Positions 11,647 through 22,767 of a stretch of 64,000 nucleotides of DNA are shown piece by piece (positions within the stretch are counted from its first letter, which is position 1; each line of letters opens with the position of its first letter). Below the pieces are notes generated by a model. That model had not been told where the DNA came from, ran no database searches, and saw nothing but the letters and a program-made list of their open reading frames with translations. Where the stretch lies: assembly GCA_027919835.1 (NCBI GenBank), contig JANVFP010000017.1, positions 1,076,041 to 1,140,040 of the forward strand. Direction: 5' to 3'. Made by a program: the position numbers and the translations under genes. Source of the DNA: Lentinula raphanica (Eukaryota; Basidiomycota; Agaricomycetes; Agaricales; Omphalotaceae).

Positions 11647-13308
11647 ATGCATTTTGAATGCAGTCAAATTCGGATTCCTTCGTTCGACCTCGCGAAAGCT
11701 CTAGAAGAGGATTACCGCGCGCGTTTAGAAGTCGAGGAATCCGGCGGAACATTCGAGGACGGAGAATTCGAGTTTGAGAGCAGCGCCTCGGAGTCAGAAT
11801 GTGAAAGGCCAACCAATACGACGACGGCCACAAACCATGGCCCTCATGAACCCTCTGGGCCTTCTGCAGCACCACAGGCTCTTGAAACCTTAGAGCAGGA
11901 CAGGCTCGCTTCCCAGACAGGGCTCGAAGCTCACCTACGCCGCAAGAAGAAGGCTCGCAAGCTCACGGAGAGGTCTCGCGCCAAACGCGTCGCGGCAGCT
12001 GTCAAACGCGCTTCGGAGTACGAGCTCAAGCCGCATGTGGTCAGCCTGGCTCAGGGGGCTGAACGTATGGCCTTGAAGGACTTGGACCTGCGAAATCTTC
12101 CCATCTCAAGCACGGGATGGACTGCAAATCCTCGACACAAGCTTCCTCCTGGGTTGCAACGAATGTGGAAGGACCTTCAAACGCTGACCGCGAACCACCA
12201 CCTAAAGTTATTGGACTGGGATGGAAAGTGCGTCGCCGATCCGTTCCTTTTCTGAAGCCTGCTTATCCCTTGTCTAGAAGCTCCGCTGTTCTCTTGGATA
12301 AACATGATCGAATCGTCACCGTTCTCGGCGGAATTCCACCTGGCTCAGCTGGTCAAGATTGGCAAAACCTCGTTTCAGATGCTGCTGAGGCAATGAGGCA
12401 ATGTCGAACGCTGAGTAGTTTCTCAAAGATTCAGCTTCATGGCCGTCGCGGTGATTTTGCCAGCCGGACCGTCGGTTTTGGCTATGGAAATGGCCGCTCG
12501 AAACCTCAAAACTTCAAGGTGACGGGGAAGGCCAACCAAGCTGCCACAACGGAACTACTGGCGCAGAGGTCTATTCGACGCATCGCCGGCTTTCAGAGCT
12601 GTGAGTCTTCATGTAGCGGATCCTGTTTCTTCAAGTGACTAACCTCAGCCCTCGTTAGCTTTGTTCAACGTCTTCAACCACAAGAACTATCGCGAGCACA
12701 TGCAGACTAATTCAGAGTTGCTGCGCCTCCAGCCAGAACTCCAGCTCAACTTTCCGCGCTCACCCTTTGCCGCTCTAACCTTCAACCTAGGCCCACAGTC
12801 TTGGTCTCCGCCTCATATGGATGCTGACAACTTGGCTTCGAGCTGGTGTGCCGACACCAACGTTGGTTCTTTTGACCCCGACGAAGGCGGTCAACTCATT
12901 CTTTGGGACTTTGGGGTTGTTATTCGATTTCCTCCCGGCGCTACCATTCTTTTCCCTTCAGCCCTTGTCACTCACTCAACCATGCCAGTAAAACCACATG
13001 AAAGCCGTTATGCAGTCATTCAATACTCTTCGGGCGGACTTTTTCGTTGGCGATCGAACGGCTTCCAATCAGATAAAGACTTTCTCCAAAACTCCTCCCC
13101 TGAGCAAGTTCATGCATGGCACACGAAGCGGGCGTCTCGATGGAAGACCGCGCTGCAGAAATTCACCTACTGGGATGACCTAGTTAGAGGTGATTGGAGA
13201 GGTGTGGTAAGAACAGAGGCAGGGCTCGATGAGCTCAGTGATCTTTCTGAGCTCGAGGATGCTGAGAGCTTGAAACCACCTGTTAGAAAACGTACCCGCC
13301 ATCAATAA
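11647..13308 (+). CDS. 2OG-Fe(II) dioxygenase of the fungal TET/JBP-like class
   Basis: Exons 11647-12227, 12278-12600 and 12659-13308 total 1,554 bp, in frame, giving 517 residues. The first ATG in the open frame is at 11647; an upstream start with a 5' intron cannot be excluded. The N-terminal 130 residues are acidic, then lysine/arginine-rich, and likely DNA-binding or nuclear. The C-terminal half has FNLGPQSWSPPHMDADNL, where His354 and Asp356 form the HxD iron site. Then come GSFDPDEGGQLILWD, FPPGATILFPSALVTH with the distal iron ligand His407, and ESRYAVIQYSSGGLFRW, where Arg418 should bind 2-oxoglutarate. This layout is that of the basidiomycete 2OGFeDO JBP1/TET-like proteins, proposed to oxidise 5-methylcytosine or thymine. 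All ligands are present, so it may be active. It lies 144 bp upstream of the tyrosine recombinase on the same strand. Confidence 0.82.
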
Positions 13309-13452
13309 TCCACGGGCAGTATGTAGTAGAGAATTTCATTTCGTTTTGTAACTCATGCTCGCTTCGCTGTGAACACATGTAGATGTGATAAGCCAAGTAC
13401 TAATTTATAGGAGGTATGTCTTGAAATTCTCTTTCTTCCCCTCTATTCTGCT

Positions 13453-15194
13453 ATGGCTCCCCATTTTTTGGAAGACAACGCTTATGCAGGTGTCCTCAAT
13501 TCTATCAAGGAAGATACTGCCAATCGGGCAGCAGAGCTTCTAGATGACTTAGAGGAGATCCAGGACCATGTTGGTCTGGACACTAATAGCGAAGACAAGA
13601 CTAGCAGTGAAAACCATGAAGATATTGAAGATATTGACATGGTTGACATGACTGAGCTGTCGGACAGTATAAAGGAGGTATCGAAAGGAGTATCAGAGAA
13701 AACTGCTCGCGAATATGCACGGTAGGTGGCTCCTTATCTCTCTCTCTTCCTCCACTTATCCTCCGTCTATCCAGACTCATGCAGCAGTGCGAAACCTTTG
13801 TTCGCGAGCGCAAACTAATACCCAATGGTCGTTCGTTCTTTACCAATGAACCTCATCCCCGGTCTGCTCAATGCCTTGCAGCATGGATCATGGACGTGTA
13901 AGTACTGTTCACTCCCGATAAATTTTGAGTTCTCTCTTAGCGAAACTTAGATGCGATGAAATAAATCTCGATAACACACCAAAGGATTCCTCAATTACAC
14001 GATCAACCTTCACACATGCGCAAAAGATGAGAGCTGCAGCTACCTTTGGATTTGGCCGCGTACATGGCTTGGGAATGCAAGTCTGGCACCAAAGCGAGAT
14101 CACAGGGAACTGGGTTGGAAATCCATCTGTCTCAGAAACTCTGTCCTGCTATATGTTGAGCCTTCGTCGCCGCAAGGTTTGTGGTTCTTTTGCTTGTCAT
14201 TCAGCATTTTTGAGATTGATATGTTCACAGACTCAAAAGGGGGAGACGGCAACAAGTGCAAGGGCAATCAGCTCTGTAAGTGCAAAGTAATATCATATAG
14301 ACAAAGTAAGAATATCGGAATAACATCCTTTCAAGGACCTACTCAAAAGGCTTTATGATTTCAACACACAGCCCGAGCTACAGGAGCAATACAGCTATGG
14401 ACCGACTCCACGAAATGGCTTTAAAAATCCAACAGATTGGGCTGGCCCTCGCGCTCGGCTCCTCTTAAACTTGGGCTATGCTATAGCATTCTGCGGTCTG
14501 CTTCGAGTTGATGAGTTACTGAAGATACAGATACACGATATCCACCCAGAGCAGATTGATGGACGTACGAAGCTCACTCTCCATCTTCCTATGAGGAAAA
14601 CCAGCCAATTCGGTGGTATGTAGTGTCGATCAGTTTCAATCACTCTATTTGCTGATACATCAGTGGTTCTTAGACATCAAACCATTCGTATTCTGGGAGA
14701 TGCCTCTAAATTATCGACATATATGTGTTGTTCGAGCATTTGCAGATTGGATTGCCGTTGCAGAAATACAAAGTGGATTCCTTTTTCGCAGACTTCGAGC
14801 TAATGATCGAATCGCAGCAAAGAATGAACCAATGGTGAGGGCTAAGATTCTACTATCCAAGGCTAGATCACTCAGTTATTACTCATAGACCTCAGAGAAA
14901 TTCCTCGAGTTGTTTCGAAACAACCTTGTCGACATCTCAGTAGATCATGCACCATATGGTACACATTCGTTTAGACGGGGAGGGTGCCAGTGGTTATCTG
15001 TAGAGAGGCGCTGGCCTTTGCGACAGATTTGTGAGTGGGGGGGTTGGAGCCAGGAGTTCACTCACCTCACTATTGTCAAGTATCTTATCTCGTGGAATGA
15101 CAACCCCACTGTCAACCGCGATGATTTTTTCAACATGAATCGTCCACCTACTGTAGCTTGTCCTACTTGTAATCGGACCTGCCATTGTGCTTGA
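13453..15194 (+). CDS. Crypton-type tyrosine recombinase (complete)
   Basis: Exons 13453-13721, 13775-13897, 13951-14176, 14231-14275, 14336-14615, 14674-14834 and 14889-15194 join to 469 residues (1,410 bp, in frame). Catalytic residues are intact. Arg278 lies in CGLLRVDELL, His394 and Arg397 in THSFRRGG, a tryptophan at the second histidine position (about 421) in ICEWGGW, and the nucleophile Tyr433 in IVKYLIS. Such enzymes cut and rejoin DNA through a 3'-phosphotyrosine and move Crypton elements. The protein ends with two CxxC-like pairs (CPTCNRTCHC) that could bind zinc. The N-terminal 90 residues are acidic and helical. All seven exons have good junctions, so this copy could be functional. 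Its neighbours (TET/JBP-like upstream, SAP-like convergent downstream, 63 bp apart) look like one cassette. Confidence 0.85.
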
Positions 15195-15257
15195 ACAAAA
15201 CAAATATTATTTGTGATACTCTATAAAGAACTATATGTAGGTACTCCTAAGAATTAA

Positions 15258-17133
15258 TCAGTCCGTAGAACCCTTCAACATTAGGTATCGATTAGCAATG
15301 GCATTAATGTCAACCATGACCTTCTTGCGATTCGAGAAAACTTCTGCAAACTGATCACCGTATTCTGCCTTTGCTCTTTCCACGAGCTCGTTATTGCGAC
15401 GTTCACGTTCGTGTCGCAACTGGTTACAAATTTGCTGCCATGTACAGGAGTCAAACTCTTTCTTGAACGCATCGGGACCACTCAAGCGGTAGCGCTCGGC
15501 AACCCACTGGCAAGGAAAACCAAGTTGAACAAAACAAAGCTTGATGAAGAAAGCATGACTCACCTTCCACTCTGTCCAAGTACTCTTGAGAGCTTGCCAC
15601 CTCTTGTCTTTCTTGCGGCTAAAAACATCGGGCCAATAACGAAGCGCGATAGGTATACCCTTGATAGATAGGATGTTCGTTCCACAGTCGATTGGGTCCC
15701 AGTTTGGTCCTTCATCGTCCCATACACGATCGAGACGGGGGATGTCAGGGGCGAAGGTCAGCTGGTCGGGCACACGAACATCAGATAGCTTGAAGCTGAA
15801 GGTTTGTCCATGGGCAATCCTGAGCACGAAGGACCTTTCCTCACTCGCTATAGAGTCCATTAGTTGGTCGCAGCGGATGCTAGTGAAGGAAGCACTTACC
15901 TGCTGACTCATTTCCAGTTTTGGATACTACGTCCGCTTGTGGATATAGGTTGTTGACAGAGGATGGGTCAGTAGTGTTCTGGAGTGATGGAGGCTGGGTG
16001 GGAGCAGGTGAAGCTGGGAGAGAGGGCAAATGGCCTGCAACATGCAGAGGTGCTGCTATGAGAGGCATGGCAACAGGGAGAGGCAAGGTGGGAGCAGGAA
16101 CTGAAGAGGTTGGCAGCGGCGGCAGCGGCGGCGGTGGCATCGACAGCACCAAGCCAGGTGCATTTGAGCCAGCTACGTTCGTAGGCCAGCTCTGAACCAG
16201 TGTTCCGATCATTGAAGTGAGGCCATCAATCCTCTTGTTGGTTTCTTGAAGTTGTCCATTGATAGCAGCCTGCCAAAAGTCGAAGGTCAGAAATGTGCAG
16301 GTTCCCAAGAACCCCAAAACGTACAGGGTCCGAAGCCTTCGCATCCGTCTCCGTCTTAACAAGGCGGTCGCGCTCATCAGGGGGAATGTAGGGATGTTTC
16401 TTGATGTACTCTTTGGCCTGCCACGGACAATCAGAAATGAGCAACGACGAAAAGGAATACCGCTTACCCATCTCACAAGGTCGTTCTTTTCCTCCAATGT
16501 CCTCATATCTTTCGAGCGTTGCACCACGAACGACGTCTGGCCTTGCGAGTCCGATGGAGAGATTCCCATCAAATCGTTCCGCCGTAACATTGAGAGTTTT
16601 TCCTTGGGTTTCTTGTGTTTGCTGTCTTTCTTCGCCTCGTTCTTCTTGACCATACCATCACGAACCCCTCGGTGAGCACGTTTGGCGCCTGGGACGACAC
16701 TTGATGTTGGTGAGAAACACGGAGAATAGTAATGAGTTGCACGACGTACATTTTCCATCTAACGAGATTTTCACTGAACCCCACCAACCTTTCACGCAGC
16801 ATCTTCATGTTCTCGTTTACCCCTAGCTGATATCCCTTACAGAGGTCGACCAAATCGGCTCGTCGCAGGCCAGTCCTGGGGCAAGTGTTGAGTGAAAGCT
16901 GTAAAGATAGAGGAAGCAAAGGAAAACACTTACACGTTCTGGTACATCACATAGAAAACACCGTCTCGATAGGATTCGGGGAGAGCAAGCGTATCCGGAG
17001 GTTGAGCTTTGACTGGACGGCGAACGAGCATCGTCTCGCCTTCGACATTGACAGCCTCAACTGGCAGATAGTCGTCAAAAGCGGCAGGTGTATCAGAAGG
17101 AGTTGGTGGCGGCATTGGCTGGTCGACCTCCAT
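15258..17133 (-). CDS. SAP-like domain protein next to the recombinase
   Basis: Exons 17133-16934, 16875-16750, 16699-16468, 16417-16325, 16269-15900, 15847-15564 and 15506-15258 total 1,554 bp, in frame, giving 517 residues. The ATG at 17133 begins MEVDQPMPPPTPSDTP. A short proline-rich leader leads to YRDGVFYVMYQNV and then TGLRRADLVDLCKGYQLGVN, which has the helix-turn-helix pattern of SAP DNA-binding modules. A basic patch follows (GAKRAHRGVRDGMVKK). The middle is a proline-rich low-complexity stretch. The C-terminal 200 residues, with two tryptophan-rich segments (DDEGPNWDPIDCG, WQALKSTWTEWK), look globular but I cannot name them. The gene is intact and tail-to-tail with the recombinase. 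It may be an accessory DNA-binding protein of the element; that role is inference. Confidence 0.68.
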
Positions 17134-18077
17134 AGCGTACCGAAATTTGCAGAGGGCCCTGAAGGCGAAAAAGGTTACGGCGACAAGAAGGATGTACTGA
17201 ATTAGGAAGAGTGAGGACGCGTCCCGAACGACCACGTCGGTGGTGAAGGTGGTGGTGGTGGTGGTCCGAGTCACTGGAGTCGAATGCGAGCGGGCGCCAT
17301 CGTCGATCAATCTGTTGTTGAGGCCGGACGTCAATACATACATGGTTTACATTGGCAGGGACGGAAGTAAAAGAATTGGGAACGTTACGGCCAGCGACCG
17401 GCGAGTGGTAAAACGAGAGAGAGAGAATATAGGTTACATAAGAAATCGGGCGCTCGTGAAAGGTCTTACGACCGAAACGAAAACGTATGGCCGATCAAAT
17501 CCGACCGGACCTGATCACCCGGGCGTGACAGAAATGTATTTCCCTAGAGAGAAGGATAATTAGGGCTATTTATAAGTTGAAGAAATCGTTCTTCACCTGT
17601 TTCTGAAGTTGGATTGGAGAAACTGGGAGAATACTTTTGTAAAATCAGATGTACACGCTATCAGTGGTAAGCTCTAGAAGTACAAATGTGATACAAAATA
17701 CGAATGGACGAGGATCATAAGATCAATGGGCAGCGGAAAAAGCGCACTGAGTACGATCGCCGCTCGCCGCTCGGTGTGATGCGCACTGGCGGTGGCGGTG
17801 CTCACTGCTTTCCCAATGTTTCCACGCCACACCGACGCGGTCCCGAGCTTCGAGAAGACCAGCGCTCAAAGCTGAACGCAACGAAGGCCGACTTTTGTTC
17901 GACGTCCAGCAGCTCACTTCAATGGTAAGACGGATAATCAAACGTTAGGGGATGAGAAAATCATGCCCATATCTGGATGGACTCGTCTTCACCGTTGACG
18001 GGCCGGAGCTCGGCGATAGAGGCCGGTAGTATGTCGTTGCCGATCGGCATCGTTTTTGATTTTGTTTCTCTGCGTCG
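17134..18077. other. Intergenic, divergent promoters
   Basis: About 940 bp between the start codons of the SAP-like gene (minus) and the mitochondrial ribosomal protein gene (plus). A minus-strand open frame extends upstream of the SAP-like start and includes a threonine run (ACC/ACG repeats near 17,240-17,260). It is probably 5' untranslated or an extension, not a separate gene. No other feature is supported. Confidence 0.45.
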
Positions 18078-19100
18078 ATGTTTAGACAAGTCTACCGCGT
18101 ATGTTCTAACTTGTCCTCCTCTCGTTCATACGCTACTCGACAGAGTCCGAAAGCTCTCGCTGCTCGTACTGCCTCTACTCCTCTTGCTGTCCGTGAGCGA
18201 CGCGAGAAAGAACTCGGTTCAGCACCTGGTCCAAACGAGACAGACGCTACGCCAGACGGACTTTCGCCGTCTGATTTTGCTCGGTATCAGCGACACAAAG
18301 CTCTCGGTACTATACCCAAAAACGCAGACGGAACCCACCAGTCACCAACAGAATGGGTTTTGCGCCGAAATGCTAGAAGGTCACGGATTCGTGGATTCAG
18401 GACTGTTAAACGAACTGTCTCGACAAAAAAGAATTCAGGTGTAACGAAAACGTTGAAGGAAGTCGACGTGGTGGGTCAGCCTGTATACCTTCCCAATATC
18501 ATCTTCCGTCTCGTCCGAAATCACACACCAGAAGGACAGGATTACAACCCTTTCGAAGCCACGTTCCGCGTTCCTCTTTCCATCACAAAAACTGATATTC
18601 GCTCCTATCTCATGGCCGTATACGGTGTCGAGACCACGTATATCCGGACAGACCTGTACTACGGACGTTCCAAGCCTCGAGGTCCCAGTAATCGCAAGAT
18701 GCGGAGCACATACAAGCGCGCTGTCGTGGGTCTCGTCCATCCGTTCTACTATCCACATCGGTTAGAAGATATGCCAGAGGAGGAGAGGACAAAGCGGGAA
18801 CAGTACATCGAGCAGCAGTATTTCTTGAAAGAAGGACAAGCGATGTTTGCCCAGAGTCGGTTCAGAAGCGCTGTCGTGTCTGCGAGAGGAGAGGATTCCT
18901 CGAAGTGGAAGTTTGATGCGGGGAGTGTGAAAGGAAGAGGGAAGATTTTGAAAGAGGTTGCGAGAAGGAGGCAGTTGAAGGAACAACTGATCGCTGGCAT
19001 GGTCGGAGACTGGCAGCGAACGAGAGCGGAAGGAAAGGCGGTTACGGTGGATATGCCAAGGAGTAGGAAACCGAAGGGGTCGGATGCACAAGTAGAATGA
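18078..19100 (+). CDS. mrpl23: Mitochondrial large-subunit ribosomal protein uL23m
   Basis: A single 340-residue exon. The N-terminus MFRQVYRVCSNLSSSRSYAT is a typical mitochondrial import presequence, with a plausible cleavage region at RSYAT. The centre (PNIIFRLVRNHTPEGQ and ITKTDIRSYLMAVYGVETTY) is the uL23 fold, which packs against 23S-like rRNA at the exit-tunnel rim. The C-terminus is a long basic fungal-type extension. It acts in mitochondrial translation. The gene is intronless, unlike almost all of its neighbours. Identification is confident from the core motif; the extensions are clade-specific. Confidence 0.87.
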   Translation: MFRQVYRVCSNLSSSRSYATRQSPKALAARTASTPLAVRERREKELGSAPGPNETDATPDGLSPSDFARYQRHKALGTIPKNADGTHQSPTEWVLRRNARRSRIRGFRTVKRTVSTKKNSGVTKTLKEVDVVGQPVYLPNIIFRLVRNHTPEGQDYNPFEATFRVPLSITKTDIRSYLMAVYGVETTYIRTDLYYGRSKPRGPSNRKMRSTYKRAVVGLVHPFYYPHRLEDMPEEERTKREQYIEQQYFLKEGQAMFAQSRFRSAVVSARGEDSSKWKFDAGSVKGRGKILKEVARRRQLKEQLIAGMVGDWQRTRAEGKAVTVDMPRSRKPKGSDAQVE

Positions 19101-20679
19101 ACGGTCAGAACAGATACCTAGCTCGATCTACATAATTGCTAAACGACGTTCTCATCCCCATCAATAGCCGAGTGTCATTAATCTAGATTTTTTACTAAGT
19201 ACTATGCAGACCTTGCAGCTCGAAATCAACGATCTAATCTGATCAAAAACGCGTCGTTCTACGGTGCTAACAACCTACATACATGGACCCATCGACCCTA
19301 TCGAAGCAATAATGGAGCTCCCGAAATTTTGCTCGTGGTCGAAAAGATACAAGGGATGCAGAGTCACGATGCGATTTTACGAAAAAATAGCAAGCGAGGG
19401 GAGAGGGTGACTGTAAAATGTCCAAAAGCACTACATAAAACATCCTGCATCTGTCAAGGCAGTCCTTGATTCTCCCGGCCAAGGAACCTTGTACGAACCT
19501 TGAGCAGACATGAGGCTATTCTCCCTTCAATTCCCGATCGAGTTGACGCTCAAGTTGCCAACAGTTTCTAACAAACTACGTGGAAATCTTCATCATGGCT
19601 CCCCCTCATATCGAAGCCAGCCAGTGTAGCGCGCTACTAGATTTTCGCTCGTGTTTACAGGGATACAGGAGTGCAAGCAAATCGACGAGAATAGGCGAAA
19701 GAACATAAGACGATGGAATCCCAAAGCGAATATGTACCCTGCGACAATCAAAATCCGGGATTTTTCAAGCCAAGGGATATAGTCGGAGCTTACAACTTTC
19801 AAGCACTGGACGGAAATTAGTACCTGTCAATGTTCAATCGGAGCGAACACTGAACCTGCTTGATATCATTGCTGGACAAGACGGAACTTTGTAGAAGTAA
19901 AAAGTGGGTACTGATTATTCGTTGATGAATTTTCAACGCATACTATCTACCAAGGCCTACGGTCTGAGTGTAATGAACACACACGTCGCTGTCTTGAAAT
20001 ATATGCAAGCACTGGTATTCGGTGTCTGTCATTATTATTAACGGGCTTCGTTGAGGTAGTAGTACCTCACCATTGGAATTTCTTCCTGATTTTTCCGAGC
20101 ACTAAGGTATGTGGGCGGTGACCGGTGACGGTCTTATGAGAAAAAACCATATCGATTTCGTAGTTGATCACCGCAGATAGCATGGCCCCTCCATATATAC
20201 GCCCACAACTCGAGGCCTTGCATGTCTAACACGATCAGCACGATCAATACAAAGCATTCGAATTTTTTTTTCAACGTGGCCGATAAAACGTTGGGAGTAT
20301 ATTTTATGAACGCTAACATCCACAGGATTTTTGACACTGGTATACTAGTAGTATATTTGCAACATGGTAAACGCAAGTTCGACAAGAACCCCGATGGAAA
20401 ACACACCTCTTGTCAACTGGGCCCATACATTGGACGGTAACTTGTGATTTATTCTGTGATGCATTCCAGCCGCATGATGATTCTACATTTCGGCTAAGAC
20501 TCATTGGGCTGACGCAATGAGTCTGAGGCTGGGATTCTAGATAGTCCAAGAGTAAGTTCTCGCGCCGTCTATCATGTATAAAAAGGAACATGCCTTACGC
20601 CAGGACTCTGCAGGCCTTTCTGAAACCACCCACCCACCCCCCAACTGGCTTTCTTGCACAATCTAATTCTCCCTTCGAA
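19101..20679. other. Long intergenic region without a supported gene
   Basis: About 1.58 kb. Frames on either strand are short, without motifs and without matching splice sites. The last 100 bp before 20,680 contain a cytosine-rich run (CCACCCACCCACCCCCC-like) and could be the promoter of the next gene. Nothing else is supported. Confidence 0.45.
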
Positions 20680-21576
20680 ATGTTTATCGAAATGATGTGT
20701 CCTTGTCATTTTGAAGTAAGTACGACTATACGTTGTGACTTTGCCGATGGCTGACGATCATCGATTAGCAAACGGATTCCATGTCCACAACCTATGATCG
20801 CCAAAGGGGAACTCACAGTTGTCTTCGTCATCTCGCTGCGATGATTATTCAACCCCGCCCTTCGCCCTACCCTGGGAAACCATCCCAGGGGAAGATTCCA
20901 CAGAGTGGAATGTCGACATCTTCGACTTGTAAACGACCAGAGTCCGATCATCCCCCTCTCGCATCTCGTTCAAGGAGACGCAATCATTCTGGCTCCAGTG
21001 TGCGAGGTCATTCCAGCACTTCTTCCGAACATAGTTCGACCAGTTCTAAAAGAAGCACGCACGAACGACGAAAGCGTAGATCCACGGCCAATGTCTCTGT
21101 CAACTCAAGGGATAGTAAGAAATCCAATACCAGTTTCATCCGTTCTCCTCTAACGGCGAGTGTATCCACTATTGTCCGAGCTGAGAACACCTAATAACAC
21201 CGCTTGTTATTTCCAGGATGAAAGTAACAAACAGTGTTATTACATGCAGGGGACCATGACAGAAAATCCTCTGCAACCCAGATCCGATATCGTCTCGTTC
21301 TCCTGGACCACATATGTTGGATTCTCCTGTGAGCCTTATGGCTTTCCTGAAGGATCCATCAGCGACGATACTAGATCATGGGCCGCACTAGATTCTGCTC
21401 ACGATCCACGCGATCCAATCGTGGAGCAGACACCTAAGCGGACCATTCGACGACAGCGTGAGCACGACATCGAAAAGCTCACCGCGACTACCAGCTCCAA
21501 GCCTAGCTGGACCCCCAAGCCAGCTAAGTCTCTCGGGCTGGCACTCCACTGGCTCGAGAAACTAGCAAAGAAGTAA
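20680..21576 (+). CDS. Putative small serine-rich protein
   Basis: Exons 20680-20715, 20769-21173 and 21217-21576 give 266 residues with an in-frame total. The first intron is textbook (GTAAGT...TTAG). The second is only 43 bp and starts GTCCGA, so the join is weak. The middle exon encodes a serine/arginine-rich disordered segment (SSEHSSTSSKRSTHERRK). The last exon encodes a more ordered part ending in a lysine-rich helix (SLGLALHWLEKLAKK). No family is recognised. The alternative is that only one of the exons is real. Confidence 0.4.
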
Positions 21577-22072
21577 AATTTGAATAGATCAACAATGTTG
21601 ATTCTGGTATGAACATTGATATGATTCCTGTTCTTTATGCTTTTGTTAATCAAACATTGTTTACCGCTTCATCGTTGTAAAAAAATTGTCTGTAGAAAAA
21701 AATGTCATGTCGTGAATGTTGAAAGAGAAGAAGCGTGCGAGTGTTGTAGTGGCAGTGAAAATTTTCATTGCCCTCCCAAATTTGGGCTATCCTGGGGCTA
21801 TCAGTGGCATGAATTGAACATTGAAGTTCATCGATAAATAGATGGCATGGCTAGTCAATGTCATTGTGCAATTCATTTGTCACCTCAAGGCGATTTGAGA
21901 TCAAGTTTTACAGCTTTTACAGAACTTACTGCTTTCCAGTAGATCAATAGGCCCGAGAATTATATTCGATATACTACTGACAGTCTTCTGAGATGGGTAG
22001 GAATAATGAATATCATGTCAGAGAAGTGAGCACACTTGGGAAACGAGGGGTTTGTTCACGTTCAAATCACCA

Positions 22073-22619
22073 TCATGAAAGGATAGTAAACATAGGCTGT
22101 CCATTGACTAATTCACACCTAACCTGTTCCATGTTGTCAACCACGAAGTATGCACCGCAATTCTCGATCTTTGAACGTTCGTGGCTGGTGCAAACAGCAA
22201 TGACCGTAGCGCCACTTGCGACACCTGCGCGTATCCCACAAGGGGAGTCTTCAAATGTGACACATTTCGTCGCGTCAAAGCCGAGGCATTCAAAAACGGG
22301 TCTGGCGCGGGCTTTCCGGCCTTCCAATGCTTGTCGTCGGCAGTATTGGTCACTGGCGGAGGGGTGATGTCAACACGAGTCAAGCATTCATGAGCCGCGG
22401 AAGCGAGGACGAGTGAGCAGTCTGAACAGAAAATAATAATTTGCACTGACCGTAAGTCTTTGCTTCAGAGGCGGCGACATCAGGAATAGAATCATTCATC
22501 TTCCTGCCAGTGACCCTTACCCCCGGAAAAATTCCAACAGAGCGATCGACAGCTGCAGCCTCAATTAGCCAGGCTTCGAGCAGGTCAAGATCAGCCTCAT
22601 TATTACATTGCTTCCTCAT
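22073..22619 (-). pseudogene. Truncated HAD-superfamily sugar-phosphatase relic (Gpp/Dog type)
   Basis: Two segments, 22619-22451 and from 22421 on, resemble the middle and C-terminal parts of glycerol-phosphate/2-deoxyglucose-6-phosphate phosphatases. They contain GIFPGV, AHECLTRVDITPPPV, GKPAPDPF, then CVTFEDSPCGIRAGVASGA, which holds the motif IV acidic residues. The essential N-terminal nucleophile motif DxDGT is absent from the upstream sequence. The frame also breaks by one base near 22,295, where one more T in a T5 run would restore it. With no nucleophile the product cannot be a phosphatase, so this is called a relic. The frame break alone could be a sequencing error. Confidence 0.65.
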
Positions 22620-22767
22620 CGTGAAGTTGAGATGTGATATGCGTGCAAATTGATGAAAAAAAGAATGCCTGCTTTATATACTACACATCTTACCTCCGCA
22701 TCCGTCCCATATAGTTATTTAACTTGTGAAATACACACCCATCCGATGCTTTGAACAGCGACATAGA

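Larger units (their letters stand above)
11647..17133 (+). mobile_element. Candidate composite Crypton cassette (dioxygenase + tyrosine recombinase + SAP-like protein)
   Basis: Three intact, tightly packed genes, two colinear and one convergent, occupy 5.5 kb. One is a recombinase of a known mobile family; another is of a class (fungal TET/JBP-like) known to ride on transposons. Cryptons lack inverted repeats and make only very short junction duplications, so no termini can be defined by eye. The coordinates given are just the outer start codons. Whether the two flanking genes truly move with the recombinase needs comparison with other copies in the genome. Confidence 0.45.

Noticed and set aside
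11567..11875. Minus-strand 102-residue frame opposite the dioxygenase N-terminus
   Set aside because: Antisense shadow of a compositionally biased coding exon.
11647..17133. Terminal inverted repeats for the recombinase cassette
   Set aside because: None found by eye, and Cryptons do not need them, so no element ends are claimed.
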